Below, piece by piece: positions 10,001 to 19,949 of a stretch of 64,000 nucleotides of DNA. Below the pieces are notes generated by a model. It was not told the DNA's origin, did no database searches, and was given only the letters and a program-made list of their open reading frames with translations. Source of the DNA: Photobacterium sp. TY1-4 (lineage in GTDB: Bacteria; Pseudomonadota; Gammaproteobacteria; Enterobacterales; Vibrionaceae); NCBI RefSeq assembly GCF_025398175.1, contig NZ_CP099734.1, forward strand, positions 1,984,001 through 2,048,000, in the 5' to 3' direction. The position numbers and the translations under genes were made by a program. The stretch's first letter is position 1. Each line of letters opens with the position of its first letter.

Positions 10001-10297
10001 CTATTTTTCGATTTCGATGCTTTCTACGCGAGCTTTAAGTTTCTGGCCTGGGCGGAAAGTGACAACACGGCGGGCAGAAATCGGAATGTCTTCACCGGTT
10101 TTCGGATTTCGTCCTGGTCGCTCATTTTTATCACGCAGGTCGAAATTACCAAATCCAGATAACTTCACTTGCTCACCATGTTCCAGAGCTTTCCTGATCT
10201 CTTCAAAGAAGACTTCCACCGTATCCTTGGCGTCCCGTTTGCTTAGTCCCACATTCTCAAACAGGTTCTCAGCCAAATCGGCTTTTGTGAGCGCCAT
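10001..10297 (-). CDS. ihfA: Integration host factor, alpha subunit
   Basis: A 98-residue nucleoid protein that bends DNA as a heterodimer with IhfB. The sequence is nearly colinear with E. coli IhfA, including [26 protein letters not shown] and [11 protein letters not shown] (the DNA-clamping beta arm). The start at 10297 (MALTKAD) matches the family and follows GAGGGAAT; a start 15 bases upstream would add MRELS and is less likely. It keeps the enterobacterial position after pheT but is separated from it by 471 bp and a strong terminator, so it probably uses its own promoter. Confidence 0.96.
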   Translation of the reverse strand: MALTKADLAENLFENVGLSKRDAKDTVEVFFEEIRKALEHGEQVKLSGFGNFDLRDKNERPGRNPKTGEDIPISARRVVTFRPGQKLKARVESIEIEK

Positions 10298-10681
10298 AGA
10301 TAATTCCCTCAAGACTATGTTGAATGGACCACAGAGATAGTGTCACAACCTCTGCTACGTATTAGTCGTCAGGCAAGCATCACTCGGCGATGGATCGTCG
10401 TACAGTATTATTTCCATAACCGGAGCCCGTCCTTAACTAGTGACAAGTTTAAGCCAACTCGCTGATTTCCGCCAACTTTTTTACGTCAATGAAACGTCAA
10501 ATTATTGATTTTTCGTCGCAGTAAAAGCCAAATTTCATGCACCCTGTTGTGCTTTCTATTCACATCGTCCCAAAATTATTTCTGAAAAATCAGGGGACTA
10601 CCGCATATCACTCTGCCAGTTGCGACAGAACCAGCAAATACCGCTATCAATCAGAATGTTAGCCAATTTTGGCTAAAGATC
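10298..10681. other. ihfA upstream region
   Basis: This is the gap between the pheT terminator and ihfA. It should hold the ihfA promoter. I could not assign a confident -35/-10 pair, nor a clean IHF autoregulatory site, by eye. Confidence 0.4.
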
Positions 10682-10710
10682 AAAAAAAAGCAGCCGTTTC
10701 CGGCTGCTTT
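10682..10710 (-). terminator. Terminator of the pheST operon
   Basis: A 10-bp perfect stem, AAAGCAGCCG with CGGCTGCTTT around TTTC, is followed on the minus strand by eight T residues. Confidence 0.93.
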
Positions 10711-10768
10711 CATAAAACAATGACTTAAATAGCAAAAAAATGCATATTCAGGTCAAACCAGTTTGCAA

Positions 10769-13156
10769 TCAATCACGCAGTGATGCGGCAAAACCTTCTG
10801 CCAGAGCCGCAACAATGCTATCAACAGCACCTGAAATATCAGCTTCTTCCAGCGTCCGCTCTGTCGATTGCAGCGTCAGCGCAATGGCCAGGCTCTTCTT
10901 GCCTTCTTCAACCCCTTTACCGCGGTATACGTCAAAGAGATTCACGTCGGTCAGCAATTCACCACCGTGAGCCTGACAAGCCGCAACGATATCGCCCGCA
11001 GCAACGTCTTCGTTCACAACCACAGCGATATCGCGACGGTTGGCAGGGAACTTAGACAGACCCACAGCTTCCGGGATCACCCGAGAATCAATGGCAGCCC
11101 ACTCCAACTCAAAGACGATGGTGCGGCCGTTCAGACCGAACTTACGCTCCAGCTCAGGGTGCACGGTACCAATGATACCCACTTCCTGACCGTCGACGAC
11201 GATGGCAGCCGTTTGACCCGGATGCAATGCCGGATGCTTCGCCGCTTTGAAGTTGTAGGCTTTCTCGTTCGATGTCAGCTCGAGAATTGCTTCCAGATCA
11301 CCTTTCAGATCGAAGAAATCAACCGTGTTGGTCTCAATGTCCCAGTGCTCTTCGCCGCGTGTTCCTGCAATCACACCGGCCAGCATCGGCTCCTGGCGCA
11401 TGCCGTTTTCAGCAGTGTCACACGGAATGAAACGCAGGCCGTGCTCGAACAGGCGAACGCGTGGTTGCTGGCGCTTCTGGTTATGAACCACAGTGTTCAG
11501 CAGACCCTGGATCAGACCCAGGCGCATCGCCGACATATCTGCAGAGATCGGGTTTGGCAGTACCAGCGGTGCAACATCCGGTACGATCAGCTTCTGCTGC
11601 TCAGGCTCAACGAAGCTATAAGTGATCGCTTCATGGTAGCCACGGTCAACCAGCAGGTTACGTACACGTTTCAGCGGCAAATCCGCTTCTTTGTGGTCGT
11701 TCATTTTCAGGGCAGCAGCCGGCGACTGATTCGGAATATTGTTGTAACCGTAAATACGGCCCACTTCTTCGATCAGGTCCTGCTCAATGGCAATGTCGAA
11801 ACGCCAGGTCGGCGCTGTTGCCGTCCAGCCTTCAGCCGTTGTTGCCACAGCCATCCCCAGACGCTCAAGGATCTCAACCACGTCGGCATCTGCGATGTGA
11901 TGACCCAGCAGGTTGTCCAGTTTCTCACGACGCAGGGCAACAGTGTTTGGTTTCGGCAGATCGGCTTCAGATTCAACCGCAACCACAGGTGCGACTTCGC
12001 CACCACAGATCTCAACGATCAGCTGCGTCGCACGCTCCATGGCGCTGGCTTGCAGTGCGTAATCCACACCACGCTCAAAACGCATTGAAGAATCCGTGTG
12101 CAGACCGTAGCTACGCGCACGACCACGGATGTGATCCGGCGCGAAGAACGCACACTCCAGCAGGATGTCTTTGGTGTATGACATCACACCTGACAGTTCG
12201 CCGCCGAAGATGCCAGCGATTGCCAGCGCTTTGTTGTGGTCAGCCACAACCAGCGTGTCTGCATTCAGCACCGCTTCAGAGCCATCCAGCAGCGTCAGCT
12301 TCTCATCTTGCTCTGCCATACGAACCACAATACCGCCTTCGATCTTGTCCAGATCAAATGCATGCATCGGTTGGCCCTGCTCCAGCAGAATATAGTTGGT
12401 GATATCAACAACCGGATCAATCGAGCGGATGCCGCAACGACGCAGCTTTTCCTGCATCCACAGCGGTGTTTCTGCAGCAACGTTCACATTCTTGATCACT
12501 CGACCCAGGTAGCGTGGACACGCCGCAGACGCTTTCACTTCGATCGACACCGTGTCGTCAATCGATGGCACAACCGCGTCAACAGCCGGTGCGGTCACGT
12601 CGGCACGGTTCAGAACGCCGACTTCACGCGCCATACCACGAATGCTGAAACAGTCCGCACGGTTCGCCGTCAGATCAACGTCAACGGTCACATCATCCAG
12701 GCCCAGGAATTCACGGAAATCGGTACCGATCACCGCATCTTCTGCCAACTCCATGATACCGTCAGATTCAACGTCGATGCCCAGCTCAGTGAAAGAACAC
12801 AGCATGCCGTGCGATGGCTGGCCACGCAGCTTGGCTTTCTTAATTTTGAAATCACCCGGCAGAACAGCGCCCACAGTCGCCACAGCGACTTTCAAGCCCA
12901 GGCGACAGTTCGACGCACCACAGACGATGTCCAGCAGTTCGGCTTCACCCACGTCAACTTTTGTCACGCGCAGCTTGTCCGCATCCGGGTGCTGACCGCA
13001 TTCCACAACCTGACCCACTTTCACGCCAGTGAAGGTGCCCGCAACCGGCAGGACGTCGTCGACCTCCAGGCCGGCCATTGTAATTTGGTGCGTCAGCTCG
13101 TCCGTTGTTACAGAAGGGCTTACCCACTCACGAAGCCATGATTCGCTAAATTTCAT
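10769..13156 (-). CDS. pheT: Phenylalanyl-tRNA synthetase, beta subunit
   Basis: A 795-residue subunit of the alpha2-beta2 synthetase that charges tRNA-Phe. It begins [12 protein letters not shown] and has the EMAP-type tRNA-binding domain in the first ~150 residues ([19 protein letters not shown]). The B3/B4 editing domain and B5 follow. The C-terminal anticodon-binding FDX-ACB domain ends the protein ([23 protein letters not shown] is split by its usual turn). The gene lies 18 bp after pheS in the same operon. Length equals the usual bacterial PheT. Confidence 0.97.
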   Translation of the reverse strand: MKFSESWLREWVSPSVTTDELTHQITMAGLEVDDVLPVAGTFTGVKVGQVVECGQHPDADKLRVTKVDVGEAELLDIVCGASNCRLGLKVAVATVGAVLPGDFKIKKAKLRGQPSHGMLCSFTELGIDVESDGIMELAEDAVIGTDFREFLGLDDVTVDVDLTANRADCFSIRGMAREVGVLNRADVTAPAVDAVVPSIDDTVSIEVKASAACPRYLGRVIKNVNVAAETPLWMQEKLRRCGIRSIDPVVDITNYILLEQGQPMHAFDLDKIEGGIVVRMAEQDEKLTLLDGSEAVLNADTLVVADHNKALAIAGIFGGELSGVMSYTKDILLECAFFAPDHIRGRARSYGLHTDSSMRFERGVDYALQASAMERATQLIVEICGGEVAPVVAVESEADLPKPNTVALRREKLDNLLGHHIADADVVEILERLGMAVATTAEGWTATAPTWRFDIAIEQDLIEEVGRIYGYNNIPNQSPAAALKMNDHKEADLPLKRVRNLLVDRGYHEAITYSFVEPEQQKLIVPDVAPLVLPNPISADMSAMRLGLIQGLLNTVVHNQKRQQPRVRLFEHGLRFIPCDTAENGMRQEPMLAGVIAGTRGEEHWDIETNTVDFFDLKGDLEAILELTSNEKAYNFKAAKHPALHPGQTAAIVVDGQEVGIIGTVHPELERKFGLNGRTIVFELEWAAIDSRVIPEAVGLSKFPANRRDIAVVVNEDVAAGDIVAACQAHGGELLTDVNLFDVYRGKGVEEGKKSLAIALTLQSTERTLEEADISGAVDSIVAALAEGFAASLRD

Positions 13157-13174
13157 AGTGTTTAAACCTCTGGA

Positions 13175-14173
<999 letters not shown>

Positions 14174-14222
14174 CTACAAGTGGCGTCCTTTAGGGAGATA
14201 TAAATTCGCGTAACGATACATA

Positions 14223-14261
14223 CTAAAGAAACATGCGTCTAAATCCAAACTGAAATGCCAT
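14223..14261 (-). CDS. Candidate PheM-like leader peptide
   Basis: A 12-codon ORF, MAFQFGFRRMFL, with four Phe codons (all TTT), ends 64 bases before pheS. In E. coli a short Phe-rich leader, pheM, attenuates pheST. Against it: there is no Shine-Dalgarno sequence, and no hairpin plus T-run between this ORF and pheS. A second candidate is the minus-strand ORF 14343-14429 (28 codons, ending LFPWFCKSF). It is followed by a weak hairpin and a T-run near 14262. Only one, or neither, may be real. Confidence 0.33.
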   Translation of the reverse strand: MAFQFGFRRMFL

Positions 14262-14445
14262 AAAAAGAGGGAATTGAGCAAAATTAACCCCGCAAAGCTG
14301 CGAACGATTCAGGCACGAATCCGCAACCTCTCGAGTGACACGTCAAAACGACTTGCAAAACCAAGGAAACAGTTGAATCAGTTGCAAAAACAGTGAAGGA
14401 TCGCCCCTATATGCAACCAAGCTCAACATTGATTCGGAGACACAA

Positions 14446-15939
14446 ATGCCAAGGATCTATGCCTTCGACACGTTTAAATTTTTCGCCATCATTGCGGTGT
14501 TTGTGATTCATTATATGAGTTTCTACGGATACGGCGGCGAAGATCAAAACGGAATTTATCTCAGCCTGAATATACTGGCGCGATTTGCGGTGCCTTTCTT
14601 TTTCGTTGTTGCCGGCTACCTGTACTTTTTCCAGAGTCAGAAAGACAGCTGGGGCTATACCTGGCGCTATGTCCGCAAGCTCATGCGAATGTATCTCGTC
14701 TGGACGCTGCTCTACCTGCTCGTCGATGGCCTGGGCTATCAACACTGGCAACCTTTTTCCTGGCTGCAGGCGCTTTACCACGGCACCCTCGGATTCGAGA
14801 TCATGTGGTTTATGACCGCGCTGATCATCGCCACTGTCCTGCTCTGCCTGGCTCAGCATTTCCAACGGACCATGCACCTGTTCCTACTCGCTGGTGTCCT
14901 GCATGTCATCGGCCTGAGCGGGCAGTCTTATCAAGCCCTACTTTCATTTGAAATTTTCATCCCGGAAACCCACACGTTTTTTGTCAACTCAAGGGATCCG
15001 TTGTTTTTTGGTTTATTTTATCTATGTTTGGGCTATCAACTCGCCCGGGGCGATGCTATCCAATGGTTCAGGCGTGCCCCCTGGCCTTTGTATTTACTAG
15101 CTACCCTCCTGTTTTCAGCGCTTGCCGTGGCCGAAGGGCTCTGGCTGATTTGGGGACACGACAGTTTCGCCGCCGACTATTACCTTATGACGCTTCCGCT
15201 CACGCTCGCGATCACCGCCCTAGCCCTGACGCTGCCGTCGGAAAAATCGCCATCCCTCCTGGCTCAACTCGGAACCCACAGTGGCGAGATTTACCTCAAC
15301 CATGGCGTGCTCAATACGCTGGTCATGTCGCTCTTTTGGTATATGGGGGCCTACAGCGATCCCGTAATCGCCGCACTGATTTTTGATAACCTGCCGCTAC
15401 AACTACTGCTGGTTCCTGTTGCGCTGGGCGTAAACTTGCTTCTTTACTTCGCTATTCGGCGTGTCTTTCAGGGACTGTTTGGCCGCCTCTGGCTTGGCCA
15501 GTGGCGCGAGTCTGCCATGGTCCTTTGTGGCTACTGGCTCCTGTTCCTCCTGATGGGCGATAACCAGGGGGGACTACGATTTGATATTCACGATCCGACC
15601 ACCATCCTACTGGCTATTGTCGGCAGTCTGGTGACCTACCTGGCTTTCATCTGGTTGTTGATGCCTGCATCCAGTCGCAACGGTATTGATCTGCGACGCC
15701 ATGCCCTGATCCCGTTACTGACTGCTGGGTATTGGCTAATGCTGGATTGGTTTGGCGTAATTGACTGGCTCCTGGCGCAATACCAATACGATGCCTCCCC
15801 CGCGGTGCAACTGCTGACCAGCCCTTTACTCCTTTTCAGCCTGCTGACGGTTGCTTCTGTTGCACTAATCCTGGGCCTGCAACAATGGGCTTACCAGCAT
15901 GAATCCGATCGCCAGACTGCGCTGTCCTATGAATCGTAA
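14446..15939 (+). CDS. Membrane acyltransferase 3 family protein
   Basis: A 497-residue polytopic membrane protein. The N-terminal ~340 residues fit the acyltransferase 3 (AT3/OafA-WecH) family: YAFDTFKFFAIIAVFVIHY carries the early conserved His, and membrane helices and an RKLMRMY arginine segment follow. Such enzymes O- or N-acetylate surface sugars or peptides. The C-terminal ~150 residues add about four more membrane helices, making it longer than most AT3 proteins. It is on the opposite strand to the thrS-pheST-ihfA genes that surround it and is the only non-translation gene in that block. Substrate is unknown. Confidence 0.82.
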   Translation: MPRIYAFDTFKFFAIIAVFVIHYMSFYGYGGEDQNGIYLSLNILARFAVPFFFVVAGYLYFFQSQKDSWGYTWRYVRKLMRMYLVWTLLYLLVDGLGYQHWQPFSWLQALYHGTLGFEIMWFMTALIIATVLLCLAQHFQRTMHLFLLAGVLHVIGLSGQSYQALLSFEIFIPETHTFFVNSRDPLFFGLFYLCLGYQLARGDAIQWFRRAPWPLYLLATLLFSALAVAEGLWLIWGHDSFAADYYLMTLPLTLAITALALTLPSEKSPSLLAQLGTHSGEIYLNHGVLNTLVMSLFWYMGAYSDPVIAALIFDNLPLQLLLVPVALGVNLLLYFAIRRVFQGLFGRLWLGQWRESAMVLCGYWLLFLLMGDNQGGLRFDIHDPTTILLAIVGSLVTYLAFIWLLMPASSRNGIDLRRHALIPLLTAGYWLMLDWFGVIDWLLAQYQYDASPAVQLLTSPLLLFSLLTVASVALILGLQQWAYQHESDRQTALSYES

Positions 15940-16002
15940 CCCGTCATATTGCGACGCGATGCACCGGCTATGTGACTTGGTAGCCTTGAACGTTGAAGTT
16001 GA

Positions 16003-16258
16003 AGCACTGAAGCACTGAAGCACTGAAGCACTGAAGCACTGAAGCACTGAAGCACTGAAGCAATGAAGCAATGAAGCAATGAAGCAATGAAGCAATGAAG
16101 TAATGAAGCAATGAAGCAATGAAGCAATGAGGCAATGAAGCAATGAGGCAATGAGGCAATGAGGCAATGAGGCAATGAGGCAATGAAGCAATGAAGCAAT
16201 GAGGCAATGAAGCACTGAAGTACTGAAGTACTGAAGTAATGAAGTAATGAAGCAATGA
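16003..16258. repeat. Octanucleotide tandem array, 32 units
   Basis: There are exactly 32 contiguous 8-bp units over 256 bp. Variants are AGCACTGA, AGCAATGA, GGCAATGA, AGTAATGA and AGTACTGA. The first seven are all AGCACTGA, the middle is mostly AGCAATGA and GGCAATGA, and units 28-31 carry AGTA. Degenerate units flank both ends (GAAGTTGA before, AATCTTGA after). The array lies between convergent genes: the acyltransferase stop and the rplT terminator. Because 8 is not a multiple of 3, all minus-strand frames stay open through it, creating false ORFs of repeating Ser-Leu-His-Cys-type residues. Confidence 0.97.
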
Positions 16259-16395
16259 AATCTTGAGGCGCAAAAGAGAATCAGTGAAGTGGATAGACCG
16301 ACCGAACAGGCATGGCCTGCTGAGAATGGGTGGCGCTTGCTTGTCAGCGGAAATTTCAGGTTTGGATATCAGGCAGGTATACAGGAAACAGATAA

Positions 16396-16426
16396 GAAAA
16401 AAGGAGAGCCGAAGCTCTCCTTTTCC
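16396..16426. terminator. Terminator of rplT, possibly bidirectional
   Basis: A 9-bp perfect stem, AAGGAGAGC with GCTCTCCTT around CGAA, has T-runs on both sides. It ends the thrS-infC-rpmI-rplT transcript, and read the other way it would stop readthrough from the acyltransferase and the repeat array. Confidence 0.9.
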
Positions 16427-16444
16427 CATCAAACTGGACTGAAA

Positions 16445-16798
16445 TTACAGTGCAGCTTTTGCTTTTTCAACTAGAACTGTGAAAGTTGCTTTGTCGAATA
16501 CAGCGATGTCAGCCAGGATCTTACGATCGATCTCGATAGATGCTTTCTTCAGACCATTGATCAGACGGCTGTAAGACATACCGTTTTGACGAGCAGCAGC
16601 GTTGATACGTGCAATCCACAGTTGACGGAAAGTACGTTTCTTGTTGCGACGGTCACGGTAGGCATACTGACCAGCTTTAGTAACTGCTTGGAAAGCTACA
16701 CGATATACACGTGAACGTGCACCGTAGTAACCTTTAGCTTGTTTAAGAACTTTCTTGTGACGTGCACGTGCTTGTACACCACGTTTTACGCGAGGCAT
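16445..16798 (-). CDS. rplT: 50S ribosomal protein L20
   Basis: A 117-residue, strongly basic 23S rRNA-binding protein, also known to repress rpmI-rplT translation in E. coli. [16 protein letters not shown] and the [10 protein letters not shown] and [13 protein letters not shown] segments are diagnostic. It follows rpmI by 41 bp in the classical order. An AGGAG ribosome site lies just upstream of the ATG. Confidence 0.98.
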   Translation of the reverse strand: MPRVKRGVQARARHKKVLKQAKGYYGARSRVYRVAFQAVTKAGQYAYRDRRNKKRTFRQLWIARINAAARQNGMSYSRLINGLKKASIEIDRKILADIAVFDKATFTVLVEKAKAAL

Positions 16799-16839
16799 AG
16801 GAGACTCCTAACTAAAATTAAATATAAAACTAAAAACGA

Positions 16840-17034
16840 TTAAGCGAACGGAAGCATACGTGCAACAGCTGCCACTTCACATGCAGGAAGGATAGCGTTT
16901 GGACGAAGCTGACGTTTGTTCTTAGTAGTACGTTTAGTCAGGATGTGACGCTTAGTTGCGTGCTTAAACTTAAAGCCACCAGCAGTTTTCTTGAAACGCT
17001 TAGCAGCACCTTTGTTGGATTTCATCTTAGGCAT
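16840..17034 (-). CDS. rpmI: 50S ribosomal protein L35
   Basis: A 64-residue basic ribosomal protein. [17 protein letters not shown] is the conserved start, and [15 protein letters not shown] the central motif. The start at 17034 is chosen over an in-frame codon 15 bases upstream because it matches the family and is preceded by a GGAGTCT ribosome site. It lies between infC and rplT in the conserved operon. Confidence 0.97.
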   Translation of the reverse strand: MPKMKSNKGAAKRFKKTAGGFKFKHATKRHILTKRTTKNKRQLRPNAILPACEVAAVARMLPFA

Positions 17035-17131
17035 GATGAGACTCCGCATTGTTGATAGTTAATAACATAGTAATCAGGCGAACAAAAAACGCTGCGGTGA
17101 AGCAGCGCTTTTGCTACTTGAAATGCCGTAA

Positions 17132-17683
17132 TTACTTCTTCTTCGGGGCAAGCATCATCGTCATTTGACGACCTTCAACTCGGCTCGGGAAGCTCTCTAC
17201 AACCGCTAGGTCGGCCAGCTCTTCCTTAATACGATTCAGAAGATCGATACCCAGACTCTGGTGGGCCATTTCACGACCGCGGAAACGCAGCGTGACTTTA
17301 CCCTTGTTGCCCTCTTCTAAAAAGCGAGTCAGGTTGCGCAGTTTTACCTGATAATCGCCTTCGTCTGTACCAGGACGGAATTTAACTTCCTTCACCTGGA
17401 TTTGTTTTTGCTTTTTCTTTTGCTCTTTAGCAGCCTTGCTCTTTTCGAACAGGTACTTGCCATAGTCCATCACACGACAGACTGGTGGCTCGGCATTAGG
17501 GCTGATTTCAACTAGATCAACACCAGCTTCATGAGCAGTATTAATTGCTTCTTCAATAGAAACAACGCCAATTGACTCCCCATCAATACCAGTCAAGCGA
17601 ACTTCGCGTACACCACGGATCTCGCCGTTCAGACGATGCTGATTTTGTTTAACCGGTGCTTGGGTTTTTCTTCCGCCTTTAAT
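17132..17683 (-). CDS. infC: Translation initiation factor IF-3, ATT start
   Basis: A 183-residue IF-3 that keeps the ribosomal subunits apart and checks start codons. The conserved body includes [34 protein letters not shown] and FRGREMAHQ, ending LAPKKK. No ATG or GTG gives a complete N-terminus. An ATT at 17683-17681 reads ATT-AAA-GGC-GGA (I/M-K-G-G), the same opening as E. coli IF-3, and follows GGAGGAATAAGGT. That ribosome site lies in the last codons of thrS, whose stop is 3 nt upstream. The rare start is the known basis of IF-3 autocontrol. The first ATG-like start further in would cut off about 29 residues. Confidence 0.95.
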   Translation of the reverse strand: MKGGRKTQAPVKQNQHRLNGEIRGVREVRLTGIDGESIGVVSIEEAINTAHEAGVDLVEISPNAEPPVCRVMDYGKYLFEKSKAAKEQKKKQKQIQVKEVKFRPGTDEGDYQVKLRNLTRFLEEGNKGKVTLRFRGREMAHQSLGIDLLNRIKEELADLAVVESFPSRVEGRQMTMMLAPKKK

Positions 17684-17686
17684 ACC

Positions 17687-19618
17687 TTATTCCTCCACAA
17701 TATTGAGCTTGCGACTGCTAATTTCTTCCTGCATGAATGCAACAAGATCATCAATCTTAAATTTACCCAAATCTTTACCCTTGCGAGTACGTACCGCAAT
17801 CTCGCCTGCTTCGACTTCTTTGTCGCCGCAAACCAGCATGTATGGTACTCGCTTCAAAGTATGTTCGCGAATTTTAAAGCCAATCTTCTCATTTCTCAAG
17901 TCCGCAATGGCTCTAATTCCACTTTTTTGCAGTTTTGCTACGACTTCCTGGACATATTCTGACTGACTATCAGTGATATTCATCACCACAGCCTGTTGCG
18001 GCGCCAACCAAGTTGGGAAGAAGCCAGCATAATCTTCAATCAGAATGCCGATAAAGCGCTCCAGCGAGCCCAGAATCGCACGGTGAATCATCACCGGCGT
18101 GTGACGCTCGTTGTCTTCACCGACATAGGTCGCACCCAGACGCTCAGGCAGGGCGAAGTCCAGCTGTACCGTACCACACTGCCAGGCACGATCCAGACAG
18201 TCATGCAGGGTAAACTCGATCTTCGGTCCATAGAATGCGCCCTCACCTTCCTGGATTTCATATGGCAGTGCCATTGATTCCAGTGCCAGTTTCAGGTCAG
18301 ACTCAGCTTTATCCCACATTTCATCTGAACCAACACGCTTCTCAGGGCGCGTTGACAGTTTCACAACGATGTTGTCGAAACCAAATGTCTGGTAGGTATC
18401 ATAAACCATTTTAATGCAAGAAGTAACTTCTTGTTGCACTTGGCTTTCCGTACAGAAGATATGCGCATCGTCCTGAGTGAAGCCTCGAACACGCATGATG
18501 CCGTGCAGGGCGCCGGATGGCTCGTTGCGGTGACATGAACCGAATTCAGCCATGCGCAGCGGCAGATCACGGTACGATTTCAGACCTTGGTTGAAGATCT
18601 GAACGTGACCCGGACAGTTCATCGGCTTAATCGCGTATTCACGGTTCTCTGAAGAAGTGGTGAACATCGCCTCAGCGTATTTATCCCAGTGGCCTGAACG
18701 TTCCCACAGCACGCGATCCATCATCAGCGGACCTTTCACTTCCTGATAGTCATACTCAGTCAGTTTTTCACGTACGAACACTTCCAGCTCACGGAAGATG
18801 GTCCAGCCGTTGTGGTGCCAGAACACCATCCCCGGTGCTTCTTGCTGCATGTGGAACAGATCCAGCTGCTTACCAATCTTACGGTGGTCACGCTTTGCTG
18901 CTTCTTCCAGGCGAACCAAGTGCGCTTTCAGCGCTTTCTTGTCGTGGAAAGCTGTCCCGTAAATACGCTGCAGCATCTTGTTGTCGCTGTTACCGCGCCA
19001 GTAGGCACCGGCAACGTTCAGCAGCGTAAAGTGCTGACAGAAGCCCATGTGCGGCACGTGTGGGCCACGACACATGTCGACGTATTCTTCATGATGGTAC
19101 AGTCCCGGACGATCGTCACGAGAAACATTCTCATCGAGAATTTCCATCTTGTACGGTTCGCCGCGTGATTCAAACGTATCACGTGCTTCCTGCCAGCTGA
19201 CCTTTTTCTTCACCACTTGGTATTTGGTCTTCGCCAGCTCTTTCATCCGCGCTTCGATCTTTTCCAGATCTTCTTGCGTCAGTGACTCATCCAGATCGAT
19301 ATCGTAATAGAAGCCGTTATCGATGGTTGGACCGATCGCCATTTTCGCTTGTGGGTACAGCTGCTTCAGGGCGTGGCCCAGCAGGTGCGCACAGGAGTGA
19401 CGAACGATTTCAAGGCCGTCGACTTCATCTTTTACGGTGATGATTTCAAGGCTCGCGTCGGCTTCAATCGGATCACACGCATCGACGCGTTGACCGTCGA
19501 CACGACCGGCAATGGTGGCTTTCGCCAGGCCCGGACCAATCGATTCCGCAACTTCCATAGTTGAAACTGGGTTGTCAAAGTGACGCTGACTGCCGTCAGG
19601 AAGAGTAATTACAGGCAT
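17687..19618 (-). CDS. thrS: Threonyl-tRNA synthetase
   Basis: A 643-residue class II synthetase. It has an N-terminal TGS domain ([14 protein letters not shown]), the SAD editing domain (HSCAHLLGH), the catalytic core ([39 protein letters not shown]) and the anticodon-binding domain ([20 protein letters not shown]). The start at 19618 matches the family; the frame is open for 43 more codons upstream but these lie in the leader. AAGGGA lies 7 nt before the ATG. It is the first gene of thrS-infC-rpmI-rplT and is probably autoregulated through the leader hairpin at 19637-19657. Confidence 0.98.
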   Translation of the reverse strand: MPVITLPDGSQRHFDNPVSTMEVAESIGPGLAKATIAGRVDGQRVDACDPIEADASLEIITVKDEVDGLEIVRHSCAHLLGHALKQLYPQAKMAIGPTIDNGFYYDIDLDESLTQEDLEKIEARMKELAKTKYQVVKKKVSWQEARDTFESRGEPYKMEILDENVSRDDRPGLYHHEEYVDMCRGPHVPHMGFCQHFTLLNVAGAYWRGNSDNKMLQRIYGTAFHDKKALKAHLVRLEEAAKRDHRKIGKQLDLFHMQQEAPGMVFWHHNGWTIFRELEVFVREKLTEYDYQEVKGPLMMDRVLWERSGHWDKYAEAMFTTSSENREYAIKPMNCPGHVQIFNQGLKSYRDLPLRMAEFGSCHRNEPSGALHGIMRVRGFTQDDAHIFCTESQVQQEVTSCIKMVYDTYQTFGFDNIVVKLSTRPEKRVGSDEMWDKAESDLKLALESMALPYEIQEGEGAFYGPKIEFTLHDCLDRAWQCGTVQLDFALPERLGATYVGEDNERHTPVMIHRAILGSLERFIGILIEDYAGFFPTWLAPQQAVVMNITDSQSEYVQEVVAKLQKSGIRAIADLRNEKIGFKIREHTLKRVPYMLVCGDKEVEAGEIAVRTRKGKDLGKFKIDDLVAFMQEEISSRKLNIVEE

Positions 19619-19636
19619 GTATATATCCCTTAACAG

Positions 19637-19657
19637 TGGTCTTGCACACCAAGCAAG
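19637..19657 (-). promoter_or_regulatory. thrS translational operator: tRNA-Thr anticodon-arm mimic
   Basis: On the minus strand, a 7-bp perfect stem GTCTTGC/GCAAGAC encloses a 7-nt loop TTGGTGT. Numbered as an anticodon loop, this gives T33 and GGT at 34-36, the anticodon of tRNA-Thr(GGU). The hairpin ends 7 nt before the AAGGGA ribosome site. In E. coli, ThrRS binds such a mimic in its own mRNA and blocks the ribosome. A second hairpin at 19677-19692 (AAGCTT-loop-AAGCTT) could be the upstream operator arm. Confidence 0.75.
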
Positions 19658-19761
19658 ACATGTTGAATTTAAACGTAAAAGCTTTGAGAAGCTTAAAGTG
19701 AGAGTCGCCTTTGTGCCGATACCGCAATACTGAGCAGCCCGAGACACAATAGCAAAGTGGG

Positions 19762-19791
19762 ACTATAGCAAACGCAGGGAAGAGAATGCAA
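19762..19791 (-). promoter_or_regulatory. thrS promoter
   Basis: On the minus strand, TTGCAT (-35, 19786-19791) and TATAGT (-10, 19762-19767) are 18 bp apart. Transcription would begin near 19755 and give a leader of about 137 nt that includes the operator hairpins. Confidence 0.65.
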
Positions 19792-19922
19792 AGTCAGACT
19801 GCGTCAACACGCGGAAATTGTACATTTTCCCACCATTACTTCCTCGACGGGCTGATTTCTCTTGCATTTCCCCGGATTCTACGCGGGCAAACTTGAAATC
19901 GTATGAAAAAATTGCTTTCATT

Positions 19923-19932
19923 TGTATAGGCA
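19923..19932 (+). promoter_or_regulatory. HutC-like operator before hutC
   Basis: TGTATAGGCA, within TTTGTATAGGCAAT, matches 8 of 10 bases of the perfect palindrome TGTATATACA found in the hut and YjiH-family promoters. It lies 18 bp before the hutC start, consistent with autoregulation. Confidence 0.5.
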
Positions 19933-19949
19933 ATTTTGGAATCACAACA

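Noticed and set aside
10868..12088. 406-codon plus-strand ORF antisense to pheT, with others at 12236-13141
   Set aside because: Opposite a complete pheT; composition (His, Arg, Gln, Asn-rich) and lack of ribosome sites mark them as shadows.
16003..16258. Tandem array considered as CRISPR
   Set aside because: Units are 8 bp, contiguous and without spacers, and no cas genes are present.
15865..16432. Several minus-strand ORFs of 90-154 codons with His-Cys-Ile-Ala-Ser-Leu repeats
   Set aside because: They arise only because the 8-bp repeat keeps all three frames open; there is no ribosome site and the flanking parts are unrelated to known proteins.
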